A stretch of DNA of 64,000 nt from Wocania arenilitoris (GCF_021728535.1 NZ_JAKKDU010000003.1:62001-126000); one strand, 5' to 3'; shown: positions 36,477 to 45,002, counted from the stretch's first letter. Notes: generated by a model not told the origin, from the letters alone. A program made the numbers and translations.

Positions 36477-37412
36477 ATGAAAATCCTTCACCTCGATACA
36501 AATCACGAATTATTAATAAATCAACTCAACGATTTTGGTTTTATAAATGATCAAGATTACAAATCTTCAAAACAAGATATTGAGTCTGTAATTCATAATT
36601 ACGATGGGCTAATAATAAGAAGTCGTTTTACAATCGATAAACCATTTTTGAATGCTGCTACTAACTTAAAATTTATTGGTCGTGTAGGTGCAGGTTTAGA
36701 AAACATAGATTGTGATTATGCCGAAAGTAAAGGTGTTTATTTAATCTCTGCCCCAGAAGGCAACAAAAATGCAGTTGGCGAACATGCTTTAGGAATGCTT
36801 TTATCTTTATTCAACAATTTAAATAAGGCCGATAAAGAAGTAAGAGAAGGTAAGTGGTTACGTGAAGAAAATAGAGGTATTGAGCTTGAAGGGAAAACGG
36901 TTGGACTTATTGGTTATGGCAATATGGGTAAGGCCTTTGCTAGAAAACTTCGAGGGTTTGATGTCGAGGTACTATGTTATGATATTAAAGATAATGTTGG
37001 AGATGAAAATGCGAAACAAGTGTCAATACAAGAATTATGGCATCACACAGATGTTTTAAGCTTACATACACCCCAAACACGTTTAACCTTAAATATGATT
37101 AATACGGAATTTATAAATCAATTTACAAAACCATTTTGGTTAATTAATACAGCACGTGGTAGAAGTGTGGTGACTAAAGATTTAGTTTCTGCATTGCAAT
37201 CTGGAAAAATTTTAGGAGCTGGTTTGGATGTTTTAGAATACGAAAAAGCATCATTTGAAAACCTTTTTTCTTCAACAATGCCAAAAGCTTTTAATTATTT
37301 AATAAAAGCAGAAAATGTTTTATTATCTCCACATGTTGCTGGTTGGACCATTGAAAGTAAAGCAAAATTAGCTCAAACTATTGTAGATAAAATTAAAGCA
37401 AAATTTTGTTAA
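36477..37412 (+). CDS. D-2-hydroxyacid dehydrogenase, phosphoglycerate dehydrogenase-like
   Basis: The product has 311 residues. The NAD-binding GYGNMGKAFARKL lies near residue 143, the substrate-site GRVGAGLENID near 74, TARGRSVV near 222 and the catalytic His in LSPHVAGWT near 285. There is no C-terminal ACT regulatory domain. The family oxidises 2-hydroxyacids such as 3-phosphoglycerate; substrate not resolved. The Arg and His of the family are present. Probably a SerA-like enzyme, but another hydroxyacid is possible. Confidence 0.82.
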   Translation: MKILHLDTNHELLINQLNDFGFINDQDYKSSKQDIESVIHNYDGLIIRSRFTIDKPFLNAATNLKFIGRVGAGLENIDCDYAESKGVYLISAPEGNKNAVGEHALGMLLSLFNNLNKADKEVREGKWLREENRGIELEGKTVGLIGYGNMGKAFARKLRGFDVEVLCYDIKDNVGDENAKQVSIQELWHHTDVLSLHTPQTRLTLNMINTEFINQFTKPFWLINTARGRSVVTKDLVSALQSGKILGAGLDVLEYEKASFENLFSSTMPKAFNYLIKAENVLLSPHVAGWTIESKAKLAQTIVDKIKAKFC

Positions 37413-37421
37413 CTTTCTTTA

Positions 37422-37604
37422 ATGAAGAAAACCATTTTAGTTTTTTCATTACTCATTTTAGCATTATTACTATTATTTTGATTTGGCAAGTACACTTTAA
37501 TAAGTGTCGATTTGCAAATTGAATACATGATGGCAGCTATAGCTATTATTTTTTTAGGACTCGGCCTTTTCATAAATAAAAGATATCAGAAACAAGGAAA
37601 TTAG
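37422..37604 (+). pseudogene. small two-helix membrane protein fragment with in-frame TGA
   Basis: MKKTILVFSLLILALLLLF is followed by TGA (37479-37481), then the same frame continues with FGKYTLISVDLQIEYMMAAIA and GLGLFINKRYQKQGN to TAG at 37604. The two hydrophobic helices look like the N-terminus of a small Bacteroidota membrane-anchored regulator, but no HTH follows. It is best read as a broken gene. Confidence 0.55.
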
Positions 37605-37852
37605 GAGCATTTTCTGCAAGCTTAAGTGTAAAAGACTTAAATAAATAGAAAGCATTTTATGAAACTTTGTGGTTATAGTTTTTGCTGACGATATTAAAAT
37701 GAATTATTTAATTATGAAAAAGAACAATGCATTAATTTGGTCTTTTTCAAGGGGTGTTTGCGCAAAACATTTTAACCTTTGAATTAACTGCAAAAATAAG
37801 TGCTAAAGAATAGATTGAGATTTATGAAAATGCGATTAAAAATAGTAAAAAA
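37605..37852 (+). other. decayed sequence, origin not recognised
   Basis: A start-like ATG with a Lys/Asn-rich beginning (KKNNALIW) is followed by frameshifted pieces such as GVFAQNILTFELTAKISAKE with stops between them. This resembles a degraded secreted-protein gene. No family can be named. Confidence 0.35.
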
Positions 37853-38223
37853 ATGAAAAATCGAGTAACAGGAATTGTAAGGTTGTTTTTTAAAACAAAA
37901 AACCCAAGCTAAACCAAAGGTAGTATAAAAAACATCTAGGTTTTAATACAGATGATTACAGATGCACCTTTTGGCAGAAAGATAAAACAGGAAATGATTG
38001 CTCCACACAATGGAGTTCCTTTTCTGAAAAAACTGACTATTATGAGCCCTCAAAAAAACTTTATGTATAGAATTTAGAGGCGTTATTATGAGTTTTAAAA
38101 AAAGAAGGTGTAACTATTGTTGGCGAAATACAGGAGTTTGAATATGGAAAGTCTGGTTGGATTTTAGATGATGATAGCAATAAAATTGAACTTTTGGAAC
38201 CAATAGACAACCCTTTTTTGTAA
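37853..38223 (+). pseudogene. decayed VOC (glyoxalase-like) family gene
   Basis: The reading frame changes several times but the order of VOC motifs is kept: MKNRVTGI and FFKTKNP at the start, then GFNTDDYRCTFWQKDK and CSTQWSSFSEKTDYYEPSK, and finally KEGVTIVGEIQEFEYGKSG with the C-terminal DDDSNKIELLEPIDNPF. At least three frameshifts prevent translation of a full protein. Intact relatives are small metal-dependent enzymes or binding proteins of the vicinal oxygen chelate fold. Confidence 0.75.
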
Positions 38224-38257
38224 ATTCACTGTTTCTAAAAATTAATATAAATTTTTA

Positions 38258-39022
38258 TTGTCTTATTTAGAAATTTTACAATCTTATAATTTATCTATAT
38301 TCCAATGGACTGCAATTTGTTTTGCAGTTTTTTTGTTGGGTGTTTCCAAAGCTGGTGTAAAAGGCATAGGCATTATTATTGTTATCATTTTGGCCTTTGT
38401 TTTTGGTGAAAAAGCATCAACAGGTATTTTACTACCTATGCTTATAGCAGCAGATATTTTGGCAGTAATATATTATAATAGGCATACACAATGGAGATAC
38501 ATTAAAAAACTACTACCTTGGATGGTAATAGGTGTTTTAATAGGAGTTTGGATTGGTAATGATGTTTCAGAAATACTTTTTAAAAGAATAATGGCCGTCA
38601 TCATAATAGTATCTGTACTCGTTATGTTCTATACCGAAAAGAGACAATCAACAGCTATTCCAAATAACAAATTCTTTTCCAGTAGCGCAGGATTTTTGGC
38701 TGGTTTTACAACCATGGTAGGTAATTTGGCAGGGCCAATTTCAAACATTTATTTTTTAGCAACAAGATTGCCTAAAAATGAATTTATTGGTACAGCAGCA
38801 TGGTTGTTTTTTATTATAAATGTGTTTAAATTACCTTTTCATTTTCTTGTCTGGAAAACAGTAACCACCCATACTTTAATCTTAAATTCAGTATTAGTGC
38901 CAGTAGTTTTTATAGGATTTTTTCTAGGAGCTTATATTGTTAAGCTAATTTCTAATGTAAATTACAGACGGTTCATTTTAATTGTTACAGCACTTGGTGG
39001 CGTGGTTATGTTATTTAGATAG
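38258..39022 (+). CDS. TSUP (TauE/SafE) family membrane transporter
   Basis: The product has 254 residues and about eight transmembrane helices with the family motif VFLLGVSKAGVKGIG near residue 30 and a second half repeat FLAGFTTMVGNLAGPISN near 150. TSUP proteins move sulfite, sulfoacetate or related small organic and inorganic anions. The start codon is TTG at 38258; no ATG is available upstream in frame. No substrate clue comes from neighbours. Confidence 0.8.
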   Translation: MSYLEILQSYNLSIFQWTAICFAVFLLGVSKAGVKGIGIIIVIILAFVFGEKASTGILLPMLIAADILAVIYYNRHTQWRYIKKLLPWMVIGVLIGVWIGNDVSEILFKRIMAVIIIVSVLVMFYTEKRQSTAIPNNKFFSSSAGFLAGFTTMVGNLAGPISNIYFLATRLPKNEFIGTAAWLFFIINVFKLPFHFLVWKTVTTHTLILNSVLVPVVFIGFFLGAYIVKLISNVNYRRFILIVTALGGVVMLFR

Positions 39023-39128
39023 TATACCTAAAATTGTAACAAATATGTTATTTTACATACCTATAGTTTAAGGAGTTATTAATAAATATTTTATTAACTT
39101 TATAGTCTAACCTAAATTACAACACAAA

Positions 39129-39578
39129 ATGTCTGACAATAACAAAAATTTAAGCGATGACCTAAACGATATGTTAGGTGATGCTAAAGAAGGAGCAAAA
39201 AAAGCTGCCGATAAAGCAGGAGAATTTGCAGAAGAAGCTAAAGAGAAAGCTAAAGAATTTGCAGAGGAAGCTAAAGAAACAGCTTCAGAATTTGCAGAAA
39301 GTGCCAAAGAAACTTTTGCTTCTGGTGAGAACAAAAAAGTTTTAGCAGGAGTTTTAGCAATATTATTAGGTTCATTAGGAATACATAAATTCATTTTAGG
39401 ATACAACAAAGAAGGAATTATTCTTTTAGTAATAACATTAGTTTTAGGGTTTATTACCTGTGGGATTGGAGCAAGTTTAGCTGGAATAGTAGGCCTTATT
39501 GAAGGAATAATATACCTAACTAAGTCTGATGAGGAGTTTTATAACACCTATCAAGTTGGAAAAAAACCTTGGTTTTAA
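39129..39578 (+). CDS. TM2-domain protein with amphipathic Ala/Glu/Lys N-terminal helix
   Basis: The product has 149 residues. Residues ~15-72 form repeating amphipathic helix units of the AKEFAEEAKE type, reminiscent of LEA or apolipoprotein repeats. Residues ~75-140 are a TM2 domain: two transmembrane helices (VLAGVLAILLGSLGIHKFILGYN with the GIHKFYLG-like motif, and a second helix pair GIILLVITLVLGFITCGIG). TM2 proteins have unknown function; the helical tail could bind membranes. A hairpin terminator follows. Confidence 0.78.
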   Translation: MSDNNKNLSDDLNDMLGDAKEGAKKAADKAGEFAEEAKEKAKEFAEEAKETASEFAESAKETFASGENKKVLAGVLAILLGSLGIHKFILGYNKEGIILLVITLVLGFITCGIGASLAGIVGLIEGIIYLTKSDEEFYNTYQVGKKPWF

Positions 39579-39610
39579 TTGAAAAGTAATTCCTCGATTT
39601 TTTATAGAGG

Positions 39611-39646
39611 TTTCCGTTGAACATGTCATTCCCGTTTTAACGGAAA
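39611..39646. repeat. inverted repeat containing a REP-like TCATTCCCG core
   Basis: TTTCCGTT (39611-39618) pairs with AACGGAAA (39639-39646); the loop contains GTCATTCCCG, the start of the REP-like family. It lies downstream of the TM2 gene. Confidence 0.55.
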
Positions 39647-39685
39647 TCTAAATAAATTTACGCTTTAACAAAGCAATGAAACTAT

Positions 39686-39718
39686 AAAAAGTCAAAGTAT
39701 ATTCATTTTGGCTTTTTT
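39686..39718 (+). terminator. rho-independent terminator before arsR
   Basis: AAAAAGTCAAA pairs with TTTTGGCTTTTT (one G-U), followed by T residues. It separates the TM2 gene from the arsenic-type operon. Confidence 0.55.
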
Positions 39719-39735
39719 AATTCAATTTAACATCG

Positions 39736-39751
39736 TAATATTGCAATATTA
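39736..39751. promoter_or_regulatory. ArsR-type operator
   Basis: TAATATTGCAATATTA is a perfect 16-bp palindrome ending 11 bp before the ArsR start codon, the position expected for autorepression by an ArsR-family dimer. Confidence 0.65.
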
Positions 39752-39762
39752 AAATATAATTT

Positions 39763-40086
39763 ATGGGAATTACAAAATCACAAATATTTACAGAACATCA
39801 AAACGATCTTGCTCAGTTTTTTAAAGTGTTGGGTCATCCAGCTCGCGTGGCTATTTTACAATATATATCTAATCAAAATGCCTCTATTTGTAATGATTTG
39901 GTTGAAGAAATTGGTTTAGCACAAGCCACCATTTCTCAACATTTAAAAGAACTAAAGAGTATAGGTTTATTACATGGTGAAGTAGAAGGAAAAAGCATGT
40001 GTTATTGCATTAATGTGGAGCGATGGACTGATTTGCAAAATCAATTAAACACGTTTTTTAATAATACAAAATCAAACTGCTGCTAG
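39763..40086 (+). CDS. ArsR-family metalloregulator
   Basis: The product has 107 residues with a winged helix-turn-helix (HPARVAILQYI, LAQATISQHLKELKSIGLL, EGKSMCYCIN). Cysteines occur at about residue 45 (ASICNDL), 85 and 87 (CYC) and at the C-terminal NCC, so metal or arsenite sensing is plausible. It is the first gene of a three-gene set with a palindromic operator upstream. A repeat separates it from the next gene. Confidence 0.85.
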   Translation: MGITKSQIFTEHQNDLAQFFKVLGHPARVAILQYISNQNASICNDLVEEIGLAQATISQHLKELKSIGLLHGEVEGKSMCYCINVERWTDLQNQLNTFFNNTKSNCC

Positions 40087-40096
40087 TTGGTTTTGT

Positions 40097-40127
40097 TGTC
40101 ATTCCCGTGAAGGTGGGAATCCAATTT
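40097..40127. repeat. REP-like palindromic repeat (GTCATTCCCGTGAAGG...GGGAATCC)
   Basis: A good copy of the TCATTCCYG element between arsR and the DUF6428 gene; ATTCCC and GGGAAT pair across GTGAAGGT. Confidence 0.7.
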
Positions 40128-40153
40128 AGAGTATTAATATCAAAATAAAAATT

Positions 40154-40651
40154 ATGAAAACACAAGAATTATTTAATCTTTTAGAACAAAATAAAGACAA
40201 ATCTTTATTATTCGAATATGCTCCAAATCAATTCGTCGGAGCTAATTATCATATAACCGAAGTTAAACATGTTACTATAGATTCGGTTGATTGTGGATCG
40301 CAAACTGATGCGTGGAAAGAAACTATTATTCAGCTTTGGGAAAGTCCAAACGAAATTGGAAAAACCGAATACATGTCGGTTTATAAAGCCATGGCAATTC
40401 TTAAAAAAGTTGGTAAAATGAAACCATATACTTTAGATGCTGAGGTAAAGTTTGAATATAGCAATACTACATTTAATACCGCACAATTATTTGTTAACGA
40501 TTTTGAAATAAGAGGCAACGATTTAATTGTTAAATTAGCCATCGAAAAAACAGATTGTAAAGCTAAAAGCACCTGTGGCATATCAGATGAAAAGGAGCTA
40601 GTTTTAGCAAACGATGAACCTTGTTGTTCACCAGATGGGAATTGTTGTTAA
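40154..40651 (+). CDS. DUF6428 protein with Cys-rich tail
   Basis: The product has 165 residues. It matches the DUF6428 type that usually sits between ArsR and an arsenate reductase-like phosphatase in Bacteroidota. The C-terminus is Cys-rich (CCSPDGNCC), and a CKAKSTCG segment lies just before, suggesting soft-metal binding. Function is unknown; linked to arsenic or metal handling by context only. The following gene starts 11 bp after the stop. Confidence 0.7.
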   Translation: MKTQELFNLLEQNKDKSLLFEYAPNQFVGANYHITEVKHVTIDSVDCGSQTDAWKETIIQLWESPNEIGKTEYMSVYKAMAILKKVGKMKPYTLDAEVKFEYSNTTFNTAQLFVNDFEIRGNDLIVKLAIEKTDCKAKSTCGISDEKELVLANDEPCCSPDGNCC

Positions 40652-40662
40652 TTAAAAAGTGT

Positions 40663-41286
40663 ATGAGTAATAAATCATTATTTGAAGCTATATCTAAAAC
40701 AATTGAGTCTTTAGATGTAGCTTTAATTTCTAAAGAAAGACAAGTAATACTTAATCCTCTTACAGGTTATTTAAAAGACAAAATTAAAGCAAATAACCCA
40801 ATACGCTTAAACTTTATTTGTACACATAATTCACGCCGCAGCCACTTGTCTCAAGTTTGGGCTCAAACTATGGCAGCGTACTATAATGTTAATAATGTGT
40901 CATGTTATTCTGGAGGAACAGAAGCTACTGCCATGTTTCCTAAAGTAGGTGAAACGTTAATCAATCAAGGATTTCAAATTTTAAAATTATCAGATGGAAA
41001 CAACCCTATTTACAATATTAAATTTTCTGAAAACGAACCTGGAGTAATTGCATTTTCAAAGGAATTTGGTTCTGATTTTAATCCGTCGTCAGACTTTGCA
41101 GCGATAATGACTTGCTCATCTGCAGACGAAGCTTGTCCAATGGTTTCAGGATGTGATAAGCGCATAGCTATAACTTACGGAGATCCAAAAAAATCTGACG
41201 GAACACCTCAACAAACCGAGGCCTATTTTGAAAGAAGTTTGCAAATAGCCACAGAAATGAAGTTTGTTTTTTCTAGTTTGAAATAG
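40663..41286 (+). CDS. low-molecular-weight phosphatase / arsenate reductase-like protein
   Basis: From the ATG at 40663 the product has 207 residues. The P-loop FICTHNSRRSHLSQ near residue 50 carries the CX5R(S) catalytic motif of LMW tyrosine phosphatases and thioredoxin-type arsenate reductases. A later segment TCSSADEACPMVSGC near 150 contains further cysteines, which may serve the resolving step. The family in this gene order is usually arsenic related. The upstream TTG extension was rejected. No ACR3/ArsB arsenite efflux gene follows. Confidence 0.8.
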   Translation: MSNKSLFEAISKTIESLDVALISKERQVILNPLTGYLKDKIKANNPIRLNFICTHNSRRSHLSQVWAQTMAAYYNVNNVSCYSGGTEATAMFPKVGETLINQGFQILKLSDGNNPIYNIKFSENEPGVIAFSKEFGSDFNPSSDFAAIMTCSSADEACPMVSGCDKRIAITYGDPKKSDGTPQQTEAYFERSLQIATEMKFVFSSLK

Positions 41287-41289
41287 TAT

Positions 41290-41400
41290 TTAGTTTTGTA
41301 AACCATAATCAAAAGGCAACATTTCGCCAACGCGTTGGTTTGCCATAACACCAGAAAAAAGCACTTTTTCTACATCGGTATAATTACCATAAAAACACTT
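41290..41400 (-). pseudogene. C-terminal gene remnant downstream of olsF
   Basis: On the minus strand about 36 codons read CFYGNYTDVEKVLFSGVM and then end in LPFDYGLQN and TAA at 41290. The composition is protein-like, there is no start codon or upstream body, and the piece begins directly after the olsF stop region. It looks like the tail of a deleted gene; the family is not recognised. Confidence 0.35.
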
Positions 41401-41415
41401 ACAAAAAATAATAAT

Positions 41416-43248
41416 TTAAGTAGTTTCATTACTTTCTGTGAATTTACGTTCCAATTCTGCTTGAAATTCTTCCATAACAGGTCGTACAGTACTTTCGGGT
41501 AAGTCGGCAATTTTAATATACATCAATCCGTCAACAGCATTATTAAAAAGCGGATCCACATTAAAGGCCACCAATCTTGCGTTTTGTTTTATGTACTTTT
41601 TAAGTAGTACAGGCAAGCGTAATGCCCCAGGTTCAACTTCATCAATAATTTTATCAAATTTGTTTAAATCGGCTTCGGTAGCATCAAAAACAAAGTCTTT
41701 ATCGGCGTCTTTTAATTTTACCTTAAATTCTTTTTTAGGATGAACGTATTGCGCAATATATGGGTCGTAGTAATGCGATTTCATAAACTCAATCATTAAC
41801 GATTTTGAGAAATTTGAAAACTGATTGCTAATACTAACGCCACCAATTAAAAATTTATGCTTTGGGTAACGCAATGTGGTGTGTACAATACCTTTCCAAA
41901 GTAAAAATAAAGGCATTGGTTTTTGCTGATATTCTTTAATGATGAAAGCACGACCCATTTCAATAGATTGGCTCATCATTTTATACAATTCGGGTTCAAA
42001 TCGAAACAAATCTTGCAAGTAAAATCCGTCAATGCCATAGCGTTCAAAAATTTGTGAACCTAATCCCATTCTATAGGCACCAGCAATTAAATTTCTTTCA
42101 TTATCCCATAGAAACATATGGTGGTAATAGCTATCAAAATCATCTAGGTCTATAGATTCATTGGTGCCTTCTCCAACCTCGCGAAACGTGATTTCGCGTA
42201 AGCGTCCAATTTCTCTTAAAATATTAGGAATACTTTTGGCAGGTGCTAAATAAACCTCGTAATTTTTACTAGTAAGTAATTTGCAGTCTTCTTTTTTAAG
42301 TTCGTTAACTTCAGAAACCATCGTCTCAGAGTTAACAGGTGTTACAATTTTTTTTGGTGCTTTTGGAGTTTTAAGAGTTGATGAAAGATTGTCTAAAATC
42401 TTCGATTTGTCCTCAAAAGCATTTGATAGTATATAGGTTTTTCGTCTTAAAAAAGCAGAGAAACCATCAAGCGTAGTGTGCTCTTTTTGGTCGTTTACCG
42501 AAATGGCTTTACCAATACGCACCTTAATAACACGGCGTTTTTGAGTTAATAATTCTGATGGTAATTTGGCGGTTCTAAACGTATCACTAATTTTAGAAAG
42601 CTTATAAAACAATTTACTATTTTTTGCATGAAAATAAATTGGAACAATAGGAACTTCGGCTTTTTGAGCTAGTTTCATTGCTGCCTCTTCCCAAGGTTTA
42701 TCAACAACTAATTTACCATCACGATAAGTTGAAACTTCACCTGCTGGAAATATACCAAGAGGGTGACCTTCTCTTAAATGAAGAATAGCATTTTTAAAAC
42801 CTGCTACACTAGATTTTACATCTTTCCTATCCTCAAAAGGATTAACAGGCATAATGTATGGCTTCATAGGCTCAATTCTGTGCAATAAAAAGTTGGCTAT
42901 AATTTTAAAATCACTACGTTGTTCTAGCATTAATTTTAAAAGTAGAATGCCATCAATACCACCAAGTGGATGGTTTGAAACGGTTATATAAGCACCATTT
43001 TTAGGAAGTCGTTTTAAATCTTCTTGAGGTATTTCAAACTTTATTTGAAATTCATCTAAAATACTGTTTAAAAATTCTAAATGGCTTAAATGTTTATTCC
43101 TATTATATATTTTATTAAGTGTAGATATTTTAAGAAGCTTCATTAAAATCCAACCCAAAAAAGTGCCAATAAACCCATATTTATTTAATTGTATGGCTTT
43201 AGCTACTTCTTTGGCGGTTACCAATCCAGTATTTTGTTGTTTGGTCAT
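41416..43248 (-). CDS. olsF: bifunctional ornithine lipid acyltransferase, OlsF type
   Basis: The product has 610 residues. The N-terminal half is a PlsC/OlsA-like O-acyltransferase with SNHPLGGIDG (His93, Asp99) and GIFPAGEVSTYR near 163. The C-terminal half (about 330-550) is an OlsB-like GNAT N-acyltransferase (LREITFREVGEG, YHHMFLWDNERNLIAGAYRMG). This fusion, OlsF, is known from Serratia proteamaculans and Flavobacterium johnsoniae and makes ornithine lipid in one protein. The membrane phospholipid-like product acts in the envelope. It lies in an operon after GNAT and lysC. Confidence 0.85.
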   Translation of the reverse strand: MTKQQNTGLVTAKEVAKAIQLNKYGFIGTFLGWILMKLLKISTLNKIYNRNKHLSHLEFLNSILDEFQIKFEIPQEDLKRLPKNGAYITVSNHPLGGIDGILLLKLMLEQRSDFKIIANFLLHRIEPMKPYIMPVNPFEDRKDVKSSVAGFKNAILHLREGHPLGIFPAGEVSTYRDGKLVVDKPWEEAAMKLAQKAEVPIVPIYFHAKNSKLFYKLSKISDTFRTAKLPSELLTQKRRVIKVRIGKAISVNDQKEHTTLDGFSAFLRRKTYILSNAFEDKSKILDNLSSTLKTPKAPKKIVTPVNSETMVSEVNELKKEDCKLLTSKNYEVYLAPAKSIPNILREIGRLREITFREVGEGTNESIDLDDFDSYYHHMFLWDNERNLIAGAYRMGLGSQIFERYGIDGFYLQDLFRFEPELYKMMSQSIEMGRAFIIKEYQQKPMPLFLLWKGIVHTTLRYPKHKFLIGGVSISNQFSNFSKSLMIEFMKSHYYDPYIAQYVHPKKEFKVKLKDADKDFVFDATEADLNKFDKIIDEVEPGALRLPVLLKKYIKQNARLVAFNVDPLFNNAVDGLMYIKIADLPESTVRPVMEEFQAELERKFTESNETT

Positions 43249-43270
43249 GAGCGTAAATGTACTAAATAAA

Positions 43271-44521
43271 CTATTTAGTTACTATTTGAACGGTTTCTGG
43301 GGTTAATTGTTTTAGTAACACGGTTTTACCTTTTTCAATTTGTTTAATAGCATCGTTATTATAATGCCTGATAGTATAAAGAGCAACATTTTTTACAGAT
43401 GTTACTTTAAATTTTGCTTTTAAATGATGTAATAATTTTTCGAGATTATTATAAATATTATCAACACAAACCGAAAAGCTAATGGCTGAGTTTTGGATGA
43501 CATCGACTTTCATTTTATACAGATGTAAAAGTTTGAAAATGTCGCTAATATTGTTTTCAACTATGTACGAAAAATCTAGAGAAGATAAAGAAATAAGGAC
43601 TTGGTTTTTTTTTACAATAAAGCAAGGAATCATGGGCTCTAAAATGGTGTTTTTTTCAACCATTGTTCCAGCTTCTTCTGGTTTTAAAAATGATTTTACA
43701 TATAACGGAATTTCTTTACCTTGCAGAGGTTGTAAAGTTTTTGGATGAATTACAGAAGCCCCATAAAAAGCGAACTCTATAGCTTCACGATACGATATTT
43801 TATTAAGCAATTGTGCGTTTTCAAAATATCTAGGATCTGCATTTAAAACACCCGGAACATCTTTCCATATGGTAACGCTTTCGGCATTTAAACAATAAGC
43901 ATAAATGGCTGCCGAATAATCGCTCCCTTCTCTTCCTAAAGTAGTTGTAAAGTTATTTGAATCACTACCTAAAAAACCTTGTGTAATATTTAAAACGTTG
44001 TTGTTAAACTGTTTGGTTATTAATTGCTGTGTCTCACCCCAATTTACATTAGCTTGCCTATAATAATTATCAGTTTTTATTTGATTACGGACGTCTATCC
44101 AGTTGTTTTTTATGCCAATTGTGTTTAAATATTCGCTAATTATTGTGGTTGAAATTAACTCTCCATAACCAATAGTTTGATCGTAAACAAAGTTGTAATC
44201 TGGAGATTTATTAGTTTTAAAAAATGAGCTAAATTCATCAAAAAGCAACCCAACTTTTTTGAAAATGGAGTGATTTTCGTTATCAAATAAATCTAAAAGG
44301 ATTTCATTATGAAATTTTTTAACATCTTGAATTGAACTTTGTAATTCTGTTTTATTATTAAAATAGTTATTCACAACAAGCTCGATGGCATTGGTGGTTT
44401 TTCCCATTGCCGAAACAATAATTAGTGTGTTTTTATAACCTACTTTTTGTAATAGAGCAGCTAAGTTTTTTACACCATTAGTATCTTTAACTGATGCGCC
44501 ACCAAATTTAAATATTTGCAT
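43271..44521 (-). CDS. lysC: aspartate kinase (monofunctional)
   Basis: The product has 416 residues. MQIFKFGGASVKD at the N-terminus is the kinase signature; GFLGSDSNNFTTTLGREGSDYSAA near 190 is the catalytic loop; the C-terminal third is a diverged regulatory ACT-like region. It phosphorylates aspartate in the lysine, threonine and methionine pathway. It is one base from the GNAT gene upstream and 22 bp before olsF. No homoserine dehydrogenase fusion is present. Confidence 0.88.
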   Translation of the reverse strand: MQIFKFGGASVKDTNGVKNLAALLQKVGYKNTLIIVSAMGKTTNAIELVVNNYFNNKTELQSSIQDVKKFHNEILLDLFDNENHSIFKKVGLLFDEFSSFFKTNKSPDYNFVYDQTIGYGELISTTIISEYLNTIGIKNNWIDVRNQIKTDNYYRQANVNWGETQQLITKQFNNNVLNITQGFLGSDSNNFTTTLGREGSDYSAAIYAYCLNAESVTIWKDVPGVLNADPRYFENAQLLNKISYREAIEFAFYGASVIHPKTLQPLQGKEIPLYVKSFLKPEEAGTMVEKNTILEPMIPCFIVKKNQVLISLSSLDFSYIVENNISDIFKLLHLYKMKVDVIQNSAISFSVCVDNIYNNLEKLLHHLKAKFKVTSVKNVALYTIRHYNNDAIKQIEKGKTVLLKQLTPETVQIVTK

Positions 44522-44522
44522 A

Positions 44523-45002
44523 TTATAAGTTTGCTATATAGTTTTTAATACCCAATTCATTTAAATGTACCACAAACCAATTGCGTTTTACATCAGCACC
44601 TTTTTTTTCATAAAATTTAATAGCAGGCTCATTCCAATCTAGTACTTCCCAATTAACACGTTTTACACCTAATTGATGAGCATATTTTATAACTTCATCT
44701 AATAGGGCGGTTCCTAAGCCAGTTCCTCTCATCGTGTCGCTTACAATTAAATCTTCTAGATGTATTGTTTTTCCTTTCCAAGTCGAGTAGCGATTGTACA
44801 CCAAGGCAATGCCTTCTACTTTATTATTTATTTCGGCAACAAAACATTCAAATAAAGGCGATTCTCCAAAGCCATCATTTTCTAAATCTTCAACAGTAAT
44901 TTCAACAGCATCAGCTTCTTTTTCAAAAATGGCTAAAGCATTAATCAATTGATGTACTTCTGGCATGTCTTTTTTTACAGCTTTACGTATAATATAATTC
45001 AT
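44523..45002 (-). CDS. GNAT-family N-acetyltransferase, diamine acetyltransferase-like
   Basis: About 159 residues from the ATG at 45002 (MNYIIRKA); an alternative ATG two codons upstream at 45008 exists. The acetyl-CoA loop is RGTGLGTALL near residue 95, and NWEVLDWNEPAIKFYEKKGA near 130 is typical of spermidine/diamine N-acetyltransferase-like GNATs. Substrate is inferred only. It is the first gene of the lysC-olsF unit. Confidence 0.82.
   Translation of the reverse strand: MNYIIRKAVKKDMPEVHQLINALAIFEKEADAVEITVEDLENDGFGESPLFECFVAEINNKVEGIALVYNRYSTWKGKTIHLEDLIVSDTMRGTGLGTALLDEVIKYAHQLGVKRVNWEVLDWNEPAIKFYEKKGADVKRNWFVVHLNELGIKNYIANL

Noticed and set aside
33551-37481. TGA recoded as an amino acid, based on two ORFs broken only by TGA
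   Set aside because: Intact genes here, including core enzymes, contain no internal TGA, and TGA is used as a normal stop. The two cases are better read as pseudogenes.
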